Shown here: piece by piece, positions 13,010 to 22,484 of the stretch | Numbering within the stretch: position 1 is the stretch's first letter | How the letters are laid out: each line of letters opens with the position of its first letter | Assembly: GCF_040412425.1 (NCBI RefSeq) | Contig: NC_089744.1 | Location: 30,346,001 to 30,410,000, forward strand | Length of the DNA: 64,000 nucleotides | DNA from: Macrobrachium rosenbergii | Taxonomy: Eukaryota; Arthropoda; Malacostraca; Decapoda; Palaemonidae | Direction of reading: 5' to 3' | Translations under genes and position numbers: made by a program | The notes under the pieces: generated by a model | Seen by the model: the letters and a program-made list of their open reading frames with translations, nothing else | The model's database searches: none | Told to the model about the DNA's origin: nothing

Positions 13010-15974
13010 ATGAAGGTCCTCGTCGTAAGTATCACGTGAACCCTACGGCTGTCAGAGACATATTTCGTACTTCTAACTTTTCCACAGAAATTAGGATACA
13101 CCAGTGACATGATTTAGTTTACACAAACATTTTTGGCATATCTGTGAAACATTTTTAAGGCCGTGGTTCTATAGTTTTGTTTTTATGATTATCTTTTTAT
13201 CTTAGTTGTGAGTACTTCCTTACATTGGTATAGTCAGAACATCGAGTGCGATTTTAAAAAAATGGCAAACGATTGACAGTAGTAATCTGGGTGTTTATGT
13301 TTTCAAAAGTTAGAGGGACAGAAACTGACTGACATGAGTGTGGATATCCTAAAGAGTGACTTTGGAATGTAAACCATACGTTTTGAGATTATATGGTAAT
13401 GCGTACATGCAGACACTATTGTCCGAGCTATATTTAGACGAATAAATGCTTATTATCTTATGCATATTATGGGATAACCTAGAACCGGCATACACACGAA
13501 CAAACACCTCACCTTGGACTCAACAGCATATCAGTGAGACTCAAGTTTGTGGATTTTGCATTGAAGGCTGCAAGTTTTTGTGTCTACTATTATTCAGCCG
13601 AAAATCTACTGTAGATTTTTGGCTGAATTATAGTAATGATACAAAAAACTTGTAGACTTCACTGTACATTTTTGAATGACAAGAATTTTGGTGATTTGAA
13701 GGTTTGCAGATTCCATTGTAGGTTTGTAGCTGAACGGAATATGAGTCTGGTTTGTAGGCGTCACTATAGATATTCAAAGGGACAGAATAAAATTGTCGGT
13801 TTTCAGTTGCAAGGCAATAGATCCTTAGTGGAGCAGATATAAGTACTGTATACACAATTTTGTAGAATGAGCCGTAGATTTTTCCGAACCGAATATTATC
13901 TCCATACAATCCTGTAGGTTTCACTGAAAATTTTTGCTTGCTTGCACAGAATAACAGTGCCTTTAAAGTTGGTGGATTTCAATGCCCATATGTGACTGCA
14001 CTGGCTATCAGTGGAACTCAATTTTCGAACATTTCAGTGTAGACATATTGAGGGATTTACCTATTTCCTTGCAGGTTTCCCTGATGCTTGCGGCAGCTGT
14101 TGCTGCCTTCCCGCAAAATGGGAGATACGTCCTCACCTACGAGTAAGTCAATGACAAACTGTCCCATCGGAAAGCAGCAGGCTTTTTATGATCACGATTT
14201 TGTATTGATTTTCATTTGAATTGGAACGAGTTTCAGCCTCATTTTCGAAACCAGCAGGCATTTCGATTTTTTCAAATTGCGATACTTTTGTTTCAGTTTT
14301 CAGCTTGCAATGCTTTTGTTTCAGTTTTTCAACTTGCAATACTTTTGTTTCAGTTTTTCAACTTGCAAAAAAAATTTCAGTTTTTCAACTTGCAATTCTT
14401 TTGTTTCAGTTTTTCAACTTGCAATACTTTTGTTTCAGTTTTTAAACTTGCAATACTTGTATTTCATTTTTTTTCAACTTCCAAATTTGTATTTTAATTT
14501 TTTCCAACTTGCAATACTTTTATTTCGAAGCTTTACTAATTTTTATAACATGGTTTGTTCGACAGCAACTCTCTAGAACGCGGTGTGCCGGATGTGTCTC
14601 TGGAGTGGATACCGTCAGGTGAGTCACAAGTGTTCAGTGACAAATGACCTGTGACAATGACGTCTCTGACAGCTGACCAAATAGAAGTTGACAAGGAAAA
14701 TATCAAGAATTCCATGAGACGAAGAAAATATAAAAGATATCTGAAGAAGGGGGGAGACAGTAAAGGAAACGAAAGGAAGGGGTGTAGACGTAACATCAAT
14801 TTTGATTTCTAATTAAAAGAAAAAAAAAAGCCAAACCGAGCACGTAAGTTTCTACACCAGACTTTGAATGTTGTGGAGATCTTCAGTGTGCAAAAGAACT
14901 TGTGACCTGTGATGAGTGATTAGATTTTGCGCTAATCATTTGGGTTCGAAGCTCGTGGTTACAGACTCATTTGAAAAAGTGTGAGGAACTCGAGAAGTCA
15001 CAGTGCCTATCAAAATTTCACAATATCTCAGGTCAAAAAAATGGCCCGCAGTTATGTAACAACATGAAGAGTTTCCATCACCGAAATATGCTCCCCTGAG
15101 AGTTACTACATTCCTGAACATCGACTAAACATAGTTATTTGCTCGAACGAAGTCATACCAAAATATACAGACGCGCAGACGGGATGCGTTTCGAGCCTAA
15201 CAGAAAAGAATTCGTAGGATTTTTAGTGTATATAATTGTATACAAGTAACATATAAGTGCATATAAGTAATATGAGTCTCTATAAGCAGTAAATGAGTCC
15301 AGTCGAGGCTCCAAGAAGCAGTCGATACTCATCTTATTCCTGTTTTTCTTCCCACAGGTGTCCCCGGAGGGGTAAGTAGGAGAAATGGTGAACTATCTGA
15401 TTTTGCATAACTGCTTTAACCTGCTCTGATAGCTCAGAGGAGCTTCCGCTTAACACATTAGGGCGTATTCAGGTAAGTTAAAGGATGAGTACAAACGAGA
15501 GGAAAGCGTATGACCAACAAAAATGCTGGAACACAGGCAAGGAAATAAAAGTTTTCTTTAAGTGACAAGGGTATCAGATACTACCCCAAAGGTTTTGGTA
15601 AATAACAAATTAAAAAGAAGAAGAAAACGAGAGACGGAGGGGCAGGGGGAATTGTTAACGTAACAGAGATTCAGGGAAAAAAATTCAAGCATTCACCAAC
15701 ACACTATGACACCATATTTCACATTTCCCCACAGATCGCTAGCACCAGATCTCAGAAAGTTGAAGACCTGAGGCGCATACTCAACTCTGGCCTGATGGAC
15801 CTTTCGGACGAGTTCGTCCTCAGGACGATCCTGAACAACCCTGAGAAGTACAGCCACCTGCAGTACTACGTCAATCACTCTGGCGAAGTGAAGTTCATCC
15901 ACCCTTCCTCCCCGGGGAGCAACTTTGGTCCCGCAGAAGGAGCCGCCGGTGGCGTACAGGCAGTGAAGAAGTAA
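13010..15974 (+). CDS. Small secreted protein, unknown function (five exons, 129 aa)
   Basis: Coding exons are 13010-13024, 14075-14142, 14566-14618, 15358-15371 and 15735-15974. Every junction has GT donors (GTAAGT, GTAAGT, GTGAGT, GTAAGT) and pyrimidine-AG acceptors, and the phases fit to give 130 codons including TAA. Residues 1-16 (MKVLVVSLMLAAAVAA) form a signal peptide with a V-x-A cleavage site before F17. The mature part has no cysteine. It has a short N-terminal part (GRYVLTYDNSLERG), a Pro/Gly linker (IPSGVPGG), a helical stretch around residues 58-84 with DLRRILNSGL, LSDEFVLRTILNNPEKY, an N-glycosylation site NHS at 97-99 and a Gly/Ala-rich tail ending VKK. The first exon encodes only five residues, common in arthropod cuticle and other secreted-protein genes. 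I do not recognise the family; a cuticle-associated or haemolymph peptide is a guess. Confidence 0.8.
13592..13628. repeat. Hairpin in intron 1
   Basis: ATTCAGCCGAAAATCTAC is followed after TG by its near-complement ending TTTTTGGCTGAAT. This forms a stem of about 17 bp with one mismatch. It sits in a degenerate tandem region (about 13540-13950) where variants of GTAGATTTCACTG recur every 75-100 nt. Confidence 0.75.
14270..14530 (+). repeat. Minisatellite of acceptor-like units in intron 2
   Basis: About nine copies of a 29-bp unit, ACTTTTGTTTCAG followed by TTTTTCAACTTGCAAT, decay toward both ends. Each good unit holds a pyrimidine tract ending in CAG, i.e. a 3' splice-site look-alike. The array ends about 35 nt before the true acceptor of exon 3 (AG at 14564-14565). 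Confidence 0.9.
15358..15371 (+). other. 14-nt microexon of the secreted-protein gene
   Basis: The acceptor TTTTTCTTCCCACAG ends at 15357 and the donor GTAAGT begins at 15372. The 14 nt complete a Gly codon and encode VPGG. Without it, exon 3 joined to exon 5 reads GAT CGC TAG and stops two codons after the junction. The phase fit on both sides makes it the only solution I found that links exons 3 and 5 in frame. Confidence 0.7.
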
Positions 15975-16070
15975 AGGAATCGATCGAAACGCTTTTCAGT
16001 CTCTGTCATTTCTCACTATAAGTTTCGCCCCAAGTATGCTGCTTTGGCGGTTATGATGATTACCACTGAC

Positions 16071-16076
16071 ATTAAA
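16071..16076 (+). terminator. Candidate polyadenylation signal ATTAAA
   Basis: ATTAAA lies 97 nt after the stop codon of the secreted-protein gene. A canonical AATAAA at 16471-16476 is the alternative but falls at the edge of a dispersed repeat. Confidence 0.4.
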
Positions 16077-16449
16077 TTTAGCCCTCTTACTCAAGCTTTT
16101 TTTTCGGTCAATATTTTACGTAAACTCAGCTTATTCTTCAGCTTCTTTTTGTCAAACGACGAGAATCTGTGTTCCTAGCCATTTGCTGTTTCATTTGAAA
16201 CGGCGACTTCACGGGCCCCCATTAAATCAGATTTACTTAAAGATCTTTTTTTTTTATTTTATTTTTTACGTTCTGGGAATGTCTATTCACATGAATTACT
16301 GAATCTCATGTCCTAGAGAAAATGTAGATTGCCAGCTATGTTATTGTAAAGACTCGGCACAGTAAACATCATACTTATATGAGTAGGTCGTTTCCTTTTA
16401 GCTTCAACATCATCCCTCACTGAACGAATTTCATTTTGGTATCATGCCA

Positions 16450-16757
16450 AGGATTCTTGATATAGAATGGAATAAAGGATTCAGGCCAAAGGCTAAGTGC
16501 TGGCACCTGTAAGGTCATTCAGCACCGAAAGGAAAATTGAGAGTAGAAAGTTTTGAAAGGTGTAACAGGAGGAAAACCTCGCAACGTTGCGCCATGAAAC
16601 AATTGTAAGGAGAGAGTGGATAGCAAAATGGAAGAAAGAGCTATGGATGGAGGTACAGTAAAAATAATTAAAGGGGTTGCAGCTAGGGACTGAAGGAACG
16701 CTGCAAAGAACCTTAAGTGATGCCTGTGCACCTACTGACGGCACTAGCCCCGACCAC
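16450..16757 (+). repeat. SINE-like dispersed repeat
   Basis: About 300 nt from GAATGGAATAAAGGATTCAG through CATTCAGCACCGAAAGGAAA and GTGTAACAGGAGGAAAACC to CTACTGACGGCACTAGCCCC. I recall near-identical sequence as a very abundant repeat in decapod genomic libraries, from memory only. It has no clear protein, and no RNA polymerase III box is preserved. It lies between the two convergent host genes. Confidence 0.5.
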
Positions 16758-17143
16758 AATGTTTAGAAGACACCATACTTCCCTAAACTGTCGTCTTCAG
16801 TAGCCAAGATGTGAAATATAAGGCCATTACTAGTTGACTTTGATTACCATCTGTCAAGCTTTTTTTTTTTTTTTGAACACATACGTACCCTTCAAAAGCA
16901 CAAAATGTATCGTGAGAAAGGCATGTTCATACCAAAATACCCATTAAAGGATTATACGTCTGAGCCACAACGAAACGCCTGTAATGAATCACTTTTTCCT
17001 CATTTTCTGTGACTCTTCAGCAGCACTGTTTGCTTGTCCCACCTCTCTTGTGCTCCATTTTACCAGATACGAATGATATCATTAAATATTCTGAACAAAT
17101 CTAGAAGGAAAAGTAAAATGTATGTATGTCTATGGCACCAGTA

Positions 17144-17149
17144 TTTATT
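17144..17149 (-). terminator. Candidate polyadenylation signal AATAAA (minus strand)
   Basis: AATAAA read on the minus strand lies about 295 nt downstream of the stop codon of the membrane-protein gene at 17444. It is the first canonical signal seen downstream. Confidence 0.4.
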
Positions 17150-17443
17150 TAGAGATCGTAAGTGTGTGTGTGTTTGTGTGGAATTCAGATAGATACATTG
17201 AAAGACTTTTCATGATCGTCATTCAGAATTCCCTCTGAAATGTTTGTATATTTCCAGACTTTGGCAAAACTATGATAAAGGTAGTTAATAACTTCCAGTG
17301 CTGGAAAAGAATCATCGCAAGAAAAAAGTACGTTCATTAGCGTGTAGACTAATGGCTAATTAGGAACTGTCATTTTAGCAAGCCTTGCCTCCGCTATATC
17401 ACAGGCCCTCAGGTTTTGCTTCGCTGTCCCGGAATAACCGAAG

Positions 17444-18059
17444 TCAAACTGAATGTTTTGTTTGCTGCTTTTCTTGTTCACTCGGTTCCTTGCTGTCTTG
17501 GCAGTCAGTAAGCAGTGTATCATGCTCACTCGAGTCTTCGTTGTCAGTCTCACGATCTCTTGTCGTTGACGGCTCGCATATTCCCTCCACATAGTGTGGT
17601 TCCTGCACGTAAGAAAACAAATTAATGAATTTGTTTCGAGAAATATCGCAGAAATCATTCCTTGCAGGCTTGATTGGAAGCTGGAAACATTTTAATGTGT
17701 TTGTGTGATGCCAAAATGAACACAGCAGACACGTAACCATTATCCTGACAAAACCTCCAGTAAAGTCACTAACGGATCCAGGTGGTGGCGCCACCTGGCA
17801 TGTGGCTCCCCATGAAAAATAATGACAAAATAATAATACTGAAGACTTAGATAATAATAACATGAATGAGAAATATAAAAATGAAAAAAAAGAAATCTAT
17901 TATAAAAATAATAAAATTTTGAGGAAAAAATAATAATCTTAATGATAATGCTAATGGATTCGATATTTCCTGACAGAACAAGCGATTGCTGTCTATTTCA
18001 TATTTTCTTCTTAAATACTGAATGATATGCTGAAAAAATATCTTATACTATGATTGGAC

Positions 18060-18138
<79 letters not shown>

Positions 18139-20603
18139 CTATCTATATATATGTGTATATGAAAATTGGTGGGGCCCCATGAAATTTTTCTGGATCCGCT
18201 AGTGAGTGAAGTGCTGATTTATTTGTTTGACCGTTTGTTCTATTTTAATTAATGATAACAGACAGAAAACCGGTGTCATTCTCAAGAAAAATGGCTGCTG
18301 AGATGAACCTAAATGTTTTTATGTTTTGGAAAGTTTTGCATTTCATTTAGGCCATACTTACATTTTCCTTGTAAGTGAAGGACATGGTCATGTTATTTGG
18401 CTCCAATTCTGAAAAAAAAGATTTGGTAATGTAATAACCAAGATCATCATTGGAAAGGTCTTATGAAAGGGGAGACAGAATTTAAAAACTTTCTGCAAGA
18501 TATTGTGCTAGTTATAAAGACTGACGATTGTCATCTACCATAATTTTCTTGCCACTGATTAATGCTTGAGTTTTCATAATTCTTTGCATGGGCGTGCTTT
18601 GACACGGAGAGACCTATGAGGATGGCTGGACAGACAAAATAGGAAAAAAAATTTCTTTCTTCATACAAGAATGTGGAATTTGTATGGGTATTTACGGAAA
18701 CATGAGTAGTAGTAGTAATATAATGGAGATGTTAGTTGAAACGGCTCCCTGACCTCTCATTGTGCTGGTCTGCTCTACATCCCTTAAGGGATTGGTAGGT
18801 AACGCCTTTCAGCTAATTTCTGGACAGGATATTTAAAATTCTCAGCATATGATCTAAACCTTTCTTTTTCTCTTTTCAGGACTCACCTCGCAGTTCTACC
18901 ATGTTTTTAGGAGAAGACATCTCAGGACAGGGACTGCGGCGCCTTCTCATCCTCCTTATAACAGATGACCAACAAGGTCTGTTTAAGGAAACTCTGGTTA
19001 GAATAGACGTAGGTTCAATTAAAATAGATATTTAACAAAGGGGAAATATTACGACTAATTTTTGAGAGGTGGGTAAAAAAGAATAAAGATAAAAGAAAAA
19101 ATGTAAAGAGATGAACACGAAGTGTATTCCAAGAAACAGAAAGAAATGTGACGTAAAGACATTTGGTTCAGTGCAAAAGTCTCCATCCCTTTTTACCTTG
19201 ACACCTCGACGACCATATCATGGTTGAATGTCACGAAGGCGAAGATGAGCAGTGCGACGAAAATGACGCAGATGGTGCTGAAGTCGATCCGGGTCGGCGA
19301 AGAAGTAGTGACGTTGAGAATGCCTGGCTTTCCACAACCTATGCTGCTGCATCCACGCACTGTTAAATTGTACGTGGTGTCTCCCGACAGTCCAGAGATC
19401 TCAGGAGAAAACCAAAAAAAGAGTAAGTGGATGCGTCATAGAAAAAGCAATGAGCCTAAGGTAACACAGGGGCGTTCTTTGCTAAGGTTTTTAATTTCAC
19501 TGCTGATATCTCACGCTCATACACAAAGATCAAATAAAAGTAGACATAAATAGTAAGCATACGTTTATAATTAACAAAAATAAAATTCAAGGTTTTTAAA
19601 TCAAACAAAAGGAAACAACCTACTTCACCAGTAATTATGCAAGTCAGTATATGGTACTGAATTTGTTATTCCTATTCTGTGTCCCTGCTAAGATGAATTC
19701 CAAATTGGCAAGTCGTAAATTTTGCAAACTACAAAACTGATTTGGTTATTATACCACCTGTCGCTGGCAATGCTTATTAACTCAAAAGGCTTTCCACTCC
19801 TACAGCGGTGTAGATTATCAGGTACGATGAATTAAGAAAAATAAAGAGTTAGGTGTATAGCTAATCATGGCAATCTTTTATAGGAGACTCACAGGTGTCT
19901 CAGGAAGAGAGGGTGATGTAAAGTTTCCTGTTTAAGTTATGATTACCGTAAAATAAAATTTATTTTGAATTCATTATATTTTTCGTTATCACTGTATAAG
20001 AAATGATTAATTCACAGTTACTGTATTCAAGGAACTGACATTTTTCTTGGTCATTAAATAAACGGGAACAGCCTAGAGATGTAACACGCAAACCAGGGTA
20101 AAACAGACTACTACCACGGCCTGGTTTCCGTCAGTCGCCGACCGAAATATTTGCCGCCTTTTCTTTATGTTTATGTCTATATCTTTTCTTTATGTTTATG
20201 ATATTTGTTTATGTTTTTACGTTTACTCCGAAGGAGCTGGTACTAAACGTGACGCCCATTTTGCATGTAAACTGGTAGTTGCCGAACCGGGGGGTGCGCG
20301 GTGGTAGTCTTAGGTTTTACCCAAACCTGGAGCTTCCATTATCGGAAACTTACAGTGCAGATGCCGTTCATGTAATTATCATTTTCGCAGGTGAAAGTTT
20401 TAAGTTCTGAATCTGTTGCCCAGACATCCACTCTCTCGATCCTCTTCGAACCCGTTCCTCGAAAGATCCAGGCAAGTTGAATCAGATCACTCTTCGGGTT
20501 ACTATAAGTTACCTCTGGGTAAGGGATCAACTCATCGAATGGTTGCTCTTCTTGCGGAAAGACGTAGGAGGGAACTAGAGCTGTCAGGAAAAAAAAATTA
20601 TAT

Positions 20604-20690
<87 letters not shown>

Positions 20691-20968
20691 ATGTTGAATA
20701 GAGATTAATTGTTCAAATACTGTGCAAGTATCTGGTGAAAGTTGTCTAATTAGAAATAAAAATATTTGTAGGCTTATATATTCGCATAAGCAATTAAAAG
20801 TTTCTGATTAAAAGATGGTCTCACTACAAATCAATATCCCAGTCGTATAAAACATACGGCATACTTTTTTTTCAAGAGGGAGATAAGGTTGCACAGGTAC
20901 TTACATTGTTACTTACTCAGTGCTAAGGAGGAGAAGAAAACGAACGCCTTACATAATTTGTTCTTCAT
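17444..20968 (-). CDS. Single-pass membrane protein with one FN3 domain (six exons, 259 aa)
   Basis: Minus-strand coding exons in order are 20968-20917, 20580-20354, 19399-19197, 18978-18887, 18408-18362 and 17602-17444. Donors are GTAAGT, GTAAGT, GTAAAA, GTGAGT and GTAAGT, acceptors are pyrimidine-AG, and the phases join without a break. Residues 1-17 (MKNKLCKAFVFFSSLAL) are a signal peptide. Residues about 38-126 look like a fibronectin type III domain: Trp55 in QLAWIF and the Tyr103 motif TTYNLTVRG are its hallmark positions. Four cysteines and NLT/NVT glycosylation sites lie in or near it. Residues 134-151 (STICVIFVALLIFAFVTF) form the membrane helix. The tail has RRMRRRR at 169-175 and ends in an acidic, Ser/Thr-rich stretch. 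It is probably an adhesion or receptor-like surface protein; no enzymatic domain is seen and I know no named orthologue. The weakest junction is the TGAG acceptor at exon 3. Confidence 0.8.
17603..17680 (-). other. Optional in-frame extension of the last exon
   Basis: A second acceptor, TTTCCAG, would start the last exon at 17680 instead of 17602. The extra 78 nt are open and in frame and add 26 residues (LPIKPARNDFCDISRNKF...) to the cytoplasmic tail. The proximal acceptor has the better pyrimidine tract, so this is a possible alternative form. Confidence 0.4.
18062..18134. repeat. (TA)n microsatellite in an intron
   Basis: About 72 nt of TA within the last intron of the membrane-protein gene. 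Confidence 0.95.
20599..20690. repeat. (TA)n microsatellite next to a splice acceptor
   Basis: TA repeat in intron 1 of the membrane-protein gene. Only about 18 nt separate it from the acceptor at 20581, so length changes fall where the branch point should be. Confidence 0.95.
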
Positions 20969-21142
20969 GGAATCGAAGGACGTAATACGGAAAGTAGGAT
21001 ACAGTATCTGATACACCTTACAGCAACTAGTCCAGAATCAATGTCACTTCAAGGTCCTTCATCTGCTGTTGGGGGGTAGCGGGAGGGGAGAGGAGAGGGG
21101 TGATCGGAGAGTTGGTTCCAGGATAAAAATAATTCCGTTGGA

Positions 21143-21146
<4 letters not shown>

Positions 21147-21197
<51 letters not shown>
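21147..21197. repeat. (GA)n microsatellite
   Basis: About 50 nt of GA, some 180 nt upstream of the membrane-protein start codon on the minus strand (a TC tract when read in that gene's direction). Confidence 0.95.
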
Positions 21198-21200
<3 letters not shown>

Positions 21201-21262
21201 ACGATAATTAGCTTCTGAAATTCTATCATTCGTGAAGGAATTATATATGTACAGTATACATG

Positions 21263-21265
<3 letters not shown>

Positions 21266-21354
<89 letters not shown>
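21266..21354. repeat. (TA)n microsatellite
   Basis: About 88 nt of TA. Confidence 0.95.
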
Positions 21355-21356
<2 letters not shown>

Positions 21357-21422
21357 CACATACACAATTGTTCAGGGCATCAGTACAATTACTAGATACC
21401 ATCCAGTTTGAATGAGGTCCTG

Positions 21423-21424
<2 letters not shown>

Positions 21425-21512
<88 letters not shown>
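21425..21512. repeat. (TA)n microsatellite
   Basis: About 85 nt of TA, 70 nt beyond the previous tract. Confidence 0.95.
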
Positions 21513-21513
<1 letters not shown>

Positions 21514-21647
21514 GAAAGTCAAGATATTTACCAGCATTTTTGTAGTTTTTCGTATACCATAATTTTATCGAAAGCAACAGAACAGCTTTAAGCTTTGAAT
21601 AGATCTTTCAATGAACAAAAATAGGTAGGTTCCATGCATTTTCATAC

Positions 21648-21773
<126 letters not shown>

Positions 21774-21868
21774 CTCAGTTCTTATCGCCACTGTTCTGCG
21801 TGTCTCTCCCGAGCATGAGTCGTGCAGGCCTGTTTATGCCTTCTGCCGGATTAATCTTCCCATTCTCC

Positions 21869-22198
21869 TGTAAGGGCAACAAATCGCTCCTCTCTTTCCT
21901 TGTGTTTCTCCTTTTCAGATGTACATTAATCACGTCATGTATTTTACCTGTCTTTATTTCAGATTCTTTGTGTACCTCATCTTATGCATCATTGTACCGC
22001 CTGTCTGCCAATATGTATATGTCATGTAACAAATGTTGTACGTATGTTTATGCTTTCTAGAAAACACAAATCCTGTATGGACGCCGCAGGGGGTCTCGGG
22101 TCACCCGCTAGCTTTACGTCTACTTTTTGTCCTATAAGCACCTGTCGAGAATAATAAAGAATCAGTCTTTCACCTCTGACTTTTCTTGAAGCCTCACA
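21869..22198 (+). repeat. 5' LTR of gypsy copy 1
   Basis: 330 bp, beginning TGTAAGGGC and ending CCTCACA. It carries AATAAAGAATCAG near its 3' end, the likely polyadenylation signal. It aligns to the 3' LTR with several substitutions and small indels. Confidence 0.85.
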
Positions 22199-22199
22199 C

Positions 22200-22209
22200 T
22201 GGTGACCCC
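22200..22209 (+). promoter_or_regulatory. Primer-binding site of gypsy copy 1
   Basis: TGGTGACCCC immediately after the LTR is complementary to a CCA-tailed tRNA end, by family knowledge tRNA-Trp. Confidence 0.75.
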
Positions 22210-22242
22210 AGGTCAGGGACAGGTAGCAAGGTTTTGGCCCAG

Positions 22243-22450
22243 CCATTAACGGACTAACTACGACCGCACCCTACCATCAGAGAGCCTTTAGCGGACTAAC
22301 TACTGCGTAAAATTTAGTCCTCTGATAGCACCCTGCCCGACGGAAACCGTGCCATTAACAGACTAAATACGGCATACCCAAAAGGGCACGTTTTGGCACT
22401 TCGTTCAACCTCTCGAACAAATCAGCACCATTATCGGACTCAATACGGCG
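22243..22450 (+). repeat. Reiterated leader motif, four copies (gypsy copy 1)
   Basis: Variants of CCATTAACGGACTAAATACG start at 22243, 22285, 22352 and 22428, between the primer site and the first ATG. Spacing is 42, 67 and 76 nt. The same motif recurs in the leaders of the other two gypsy copies. Confidence 0.8.
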
Positions 22451-22484
22451 CATTTCCCTGCGTTTTGGTGCGTGAGCAGTCAAG

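Noticed and set aside
12826..13107. 93-codon plus-strand frame starting MKKKKK
   Set aside because: It runs through the TATA box, initiator and first donor of the secreted-protein gene and starts in a GAA repeat. The spliced model explains the region better.
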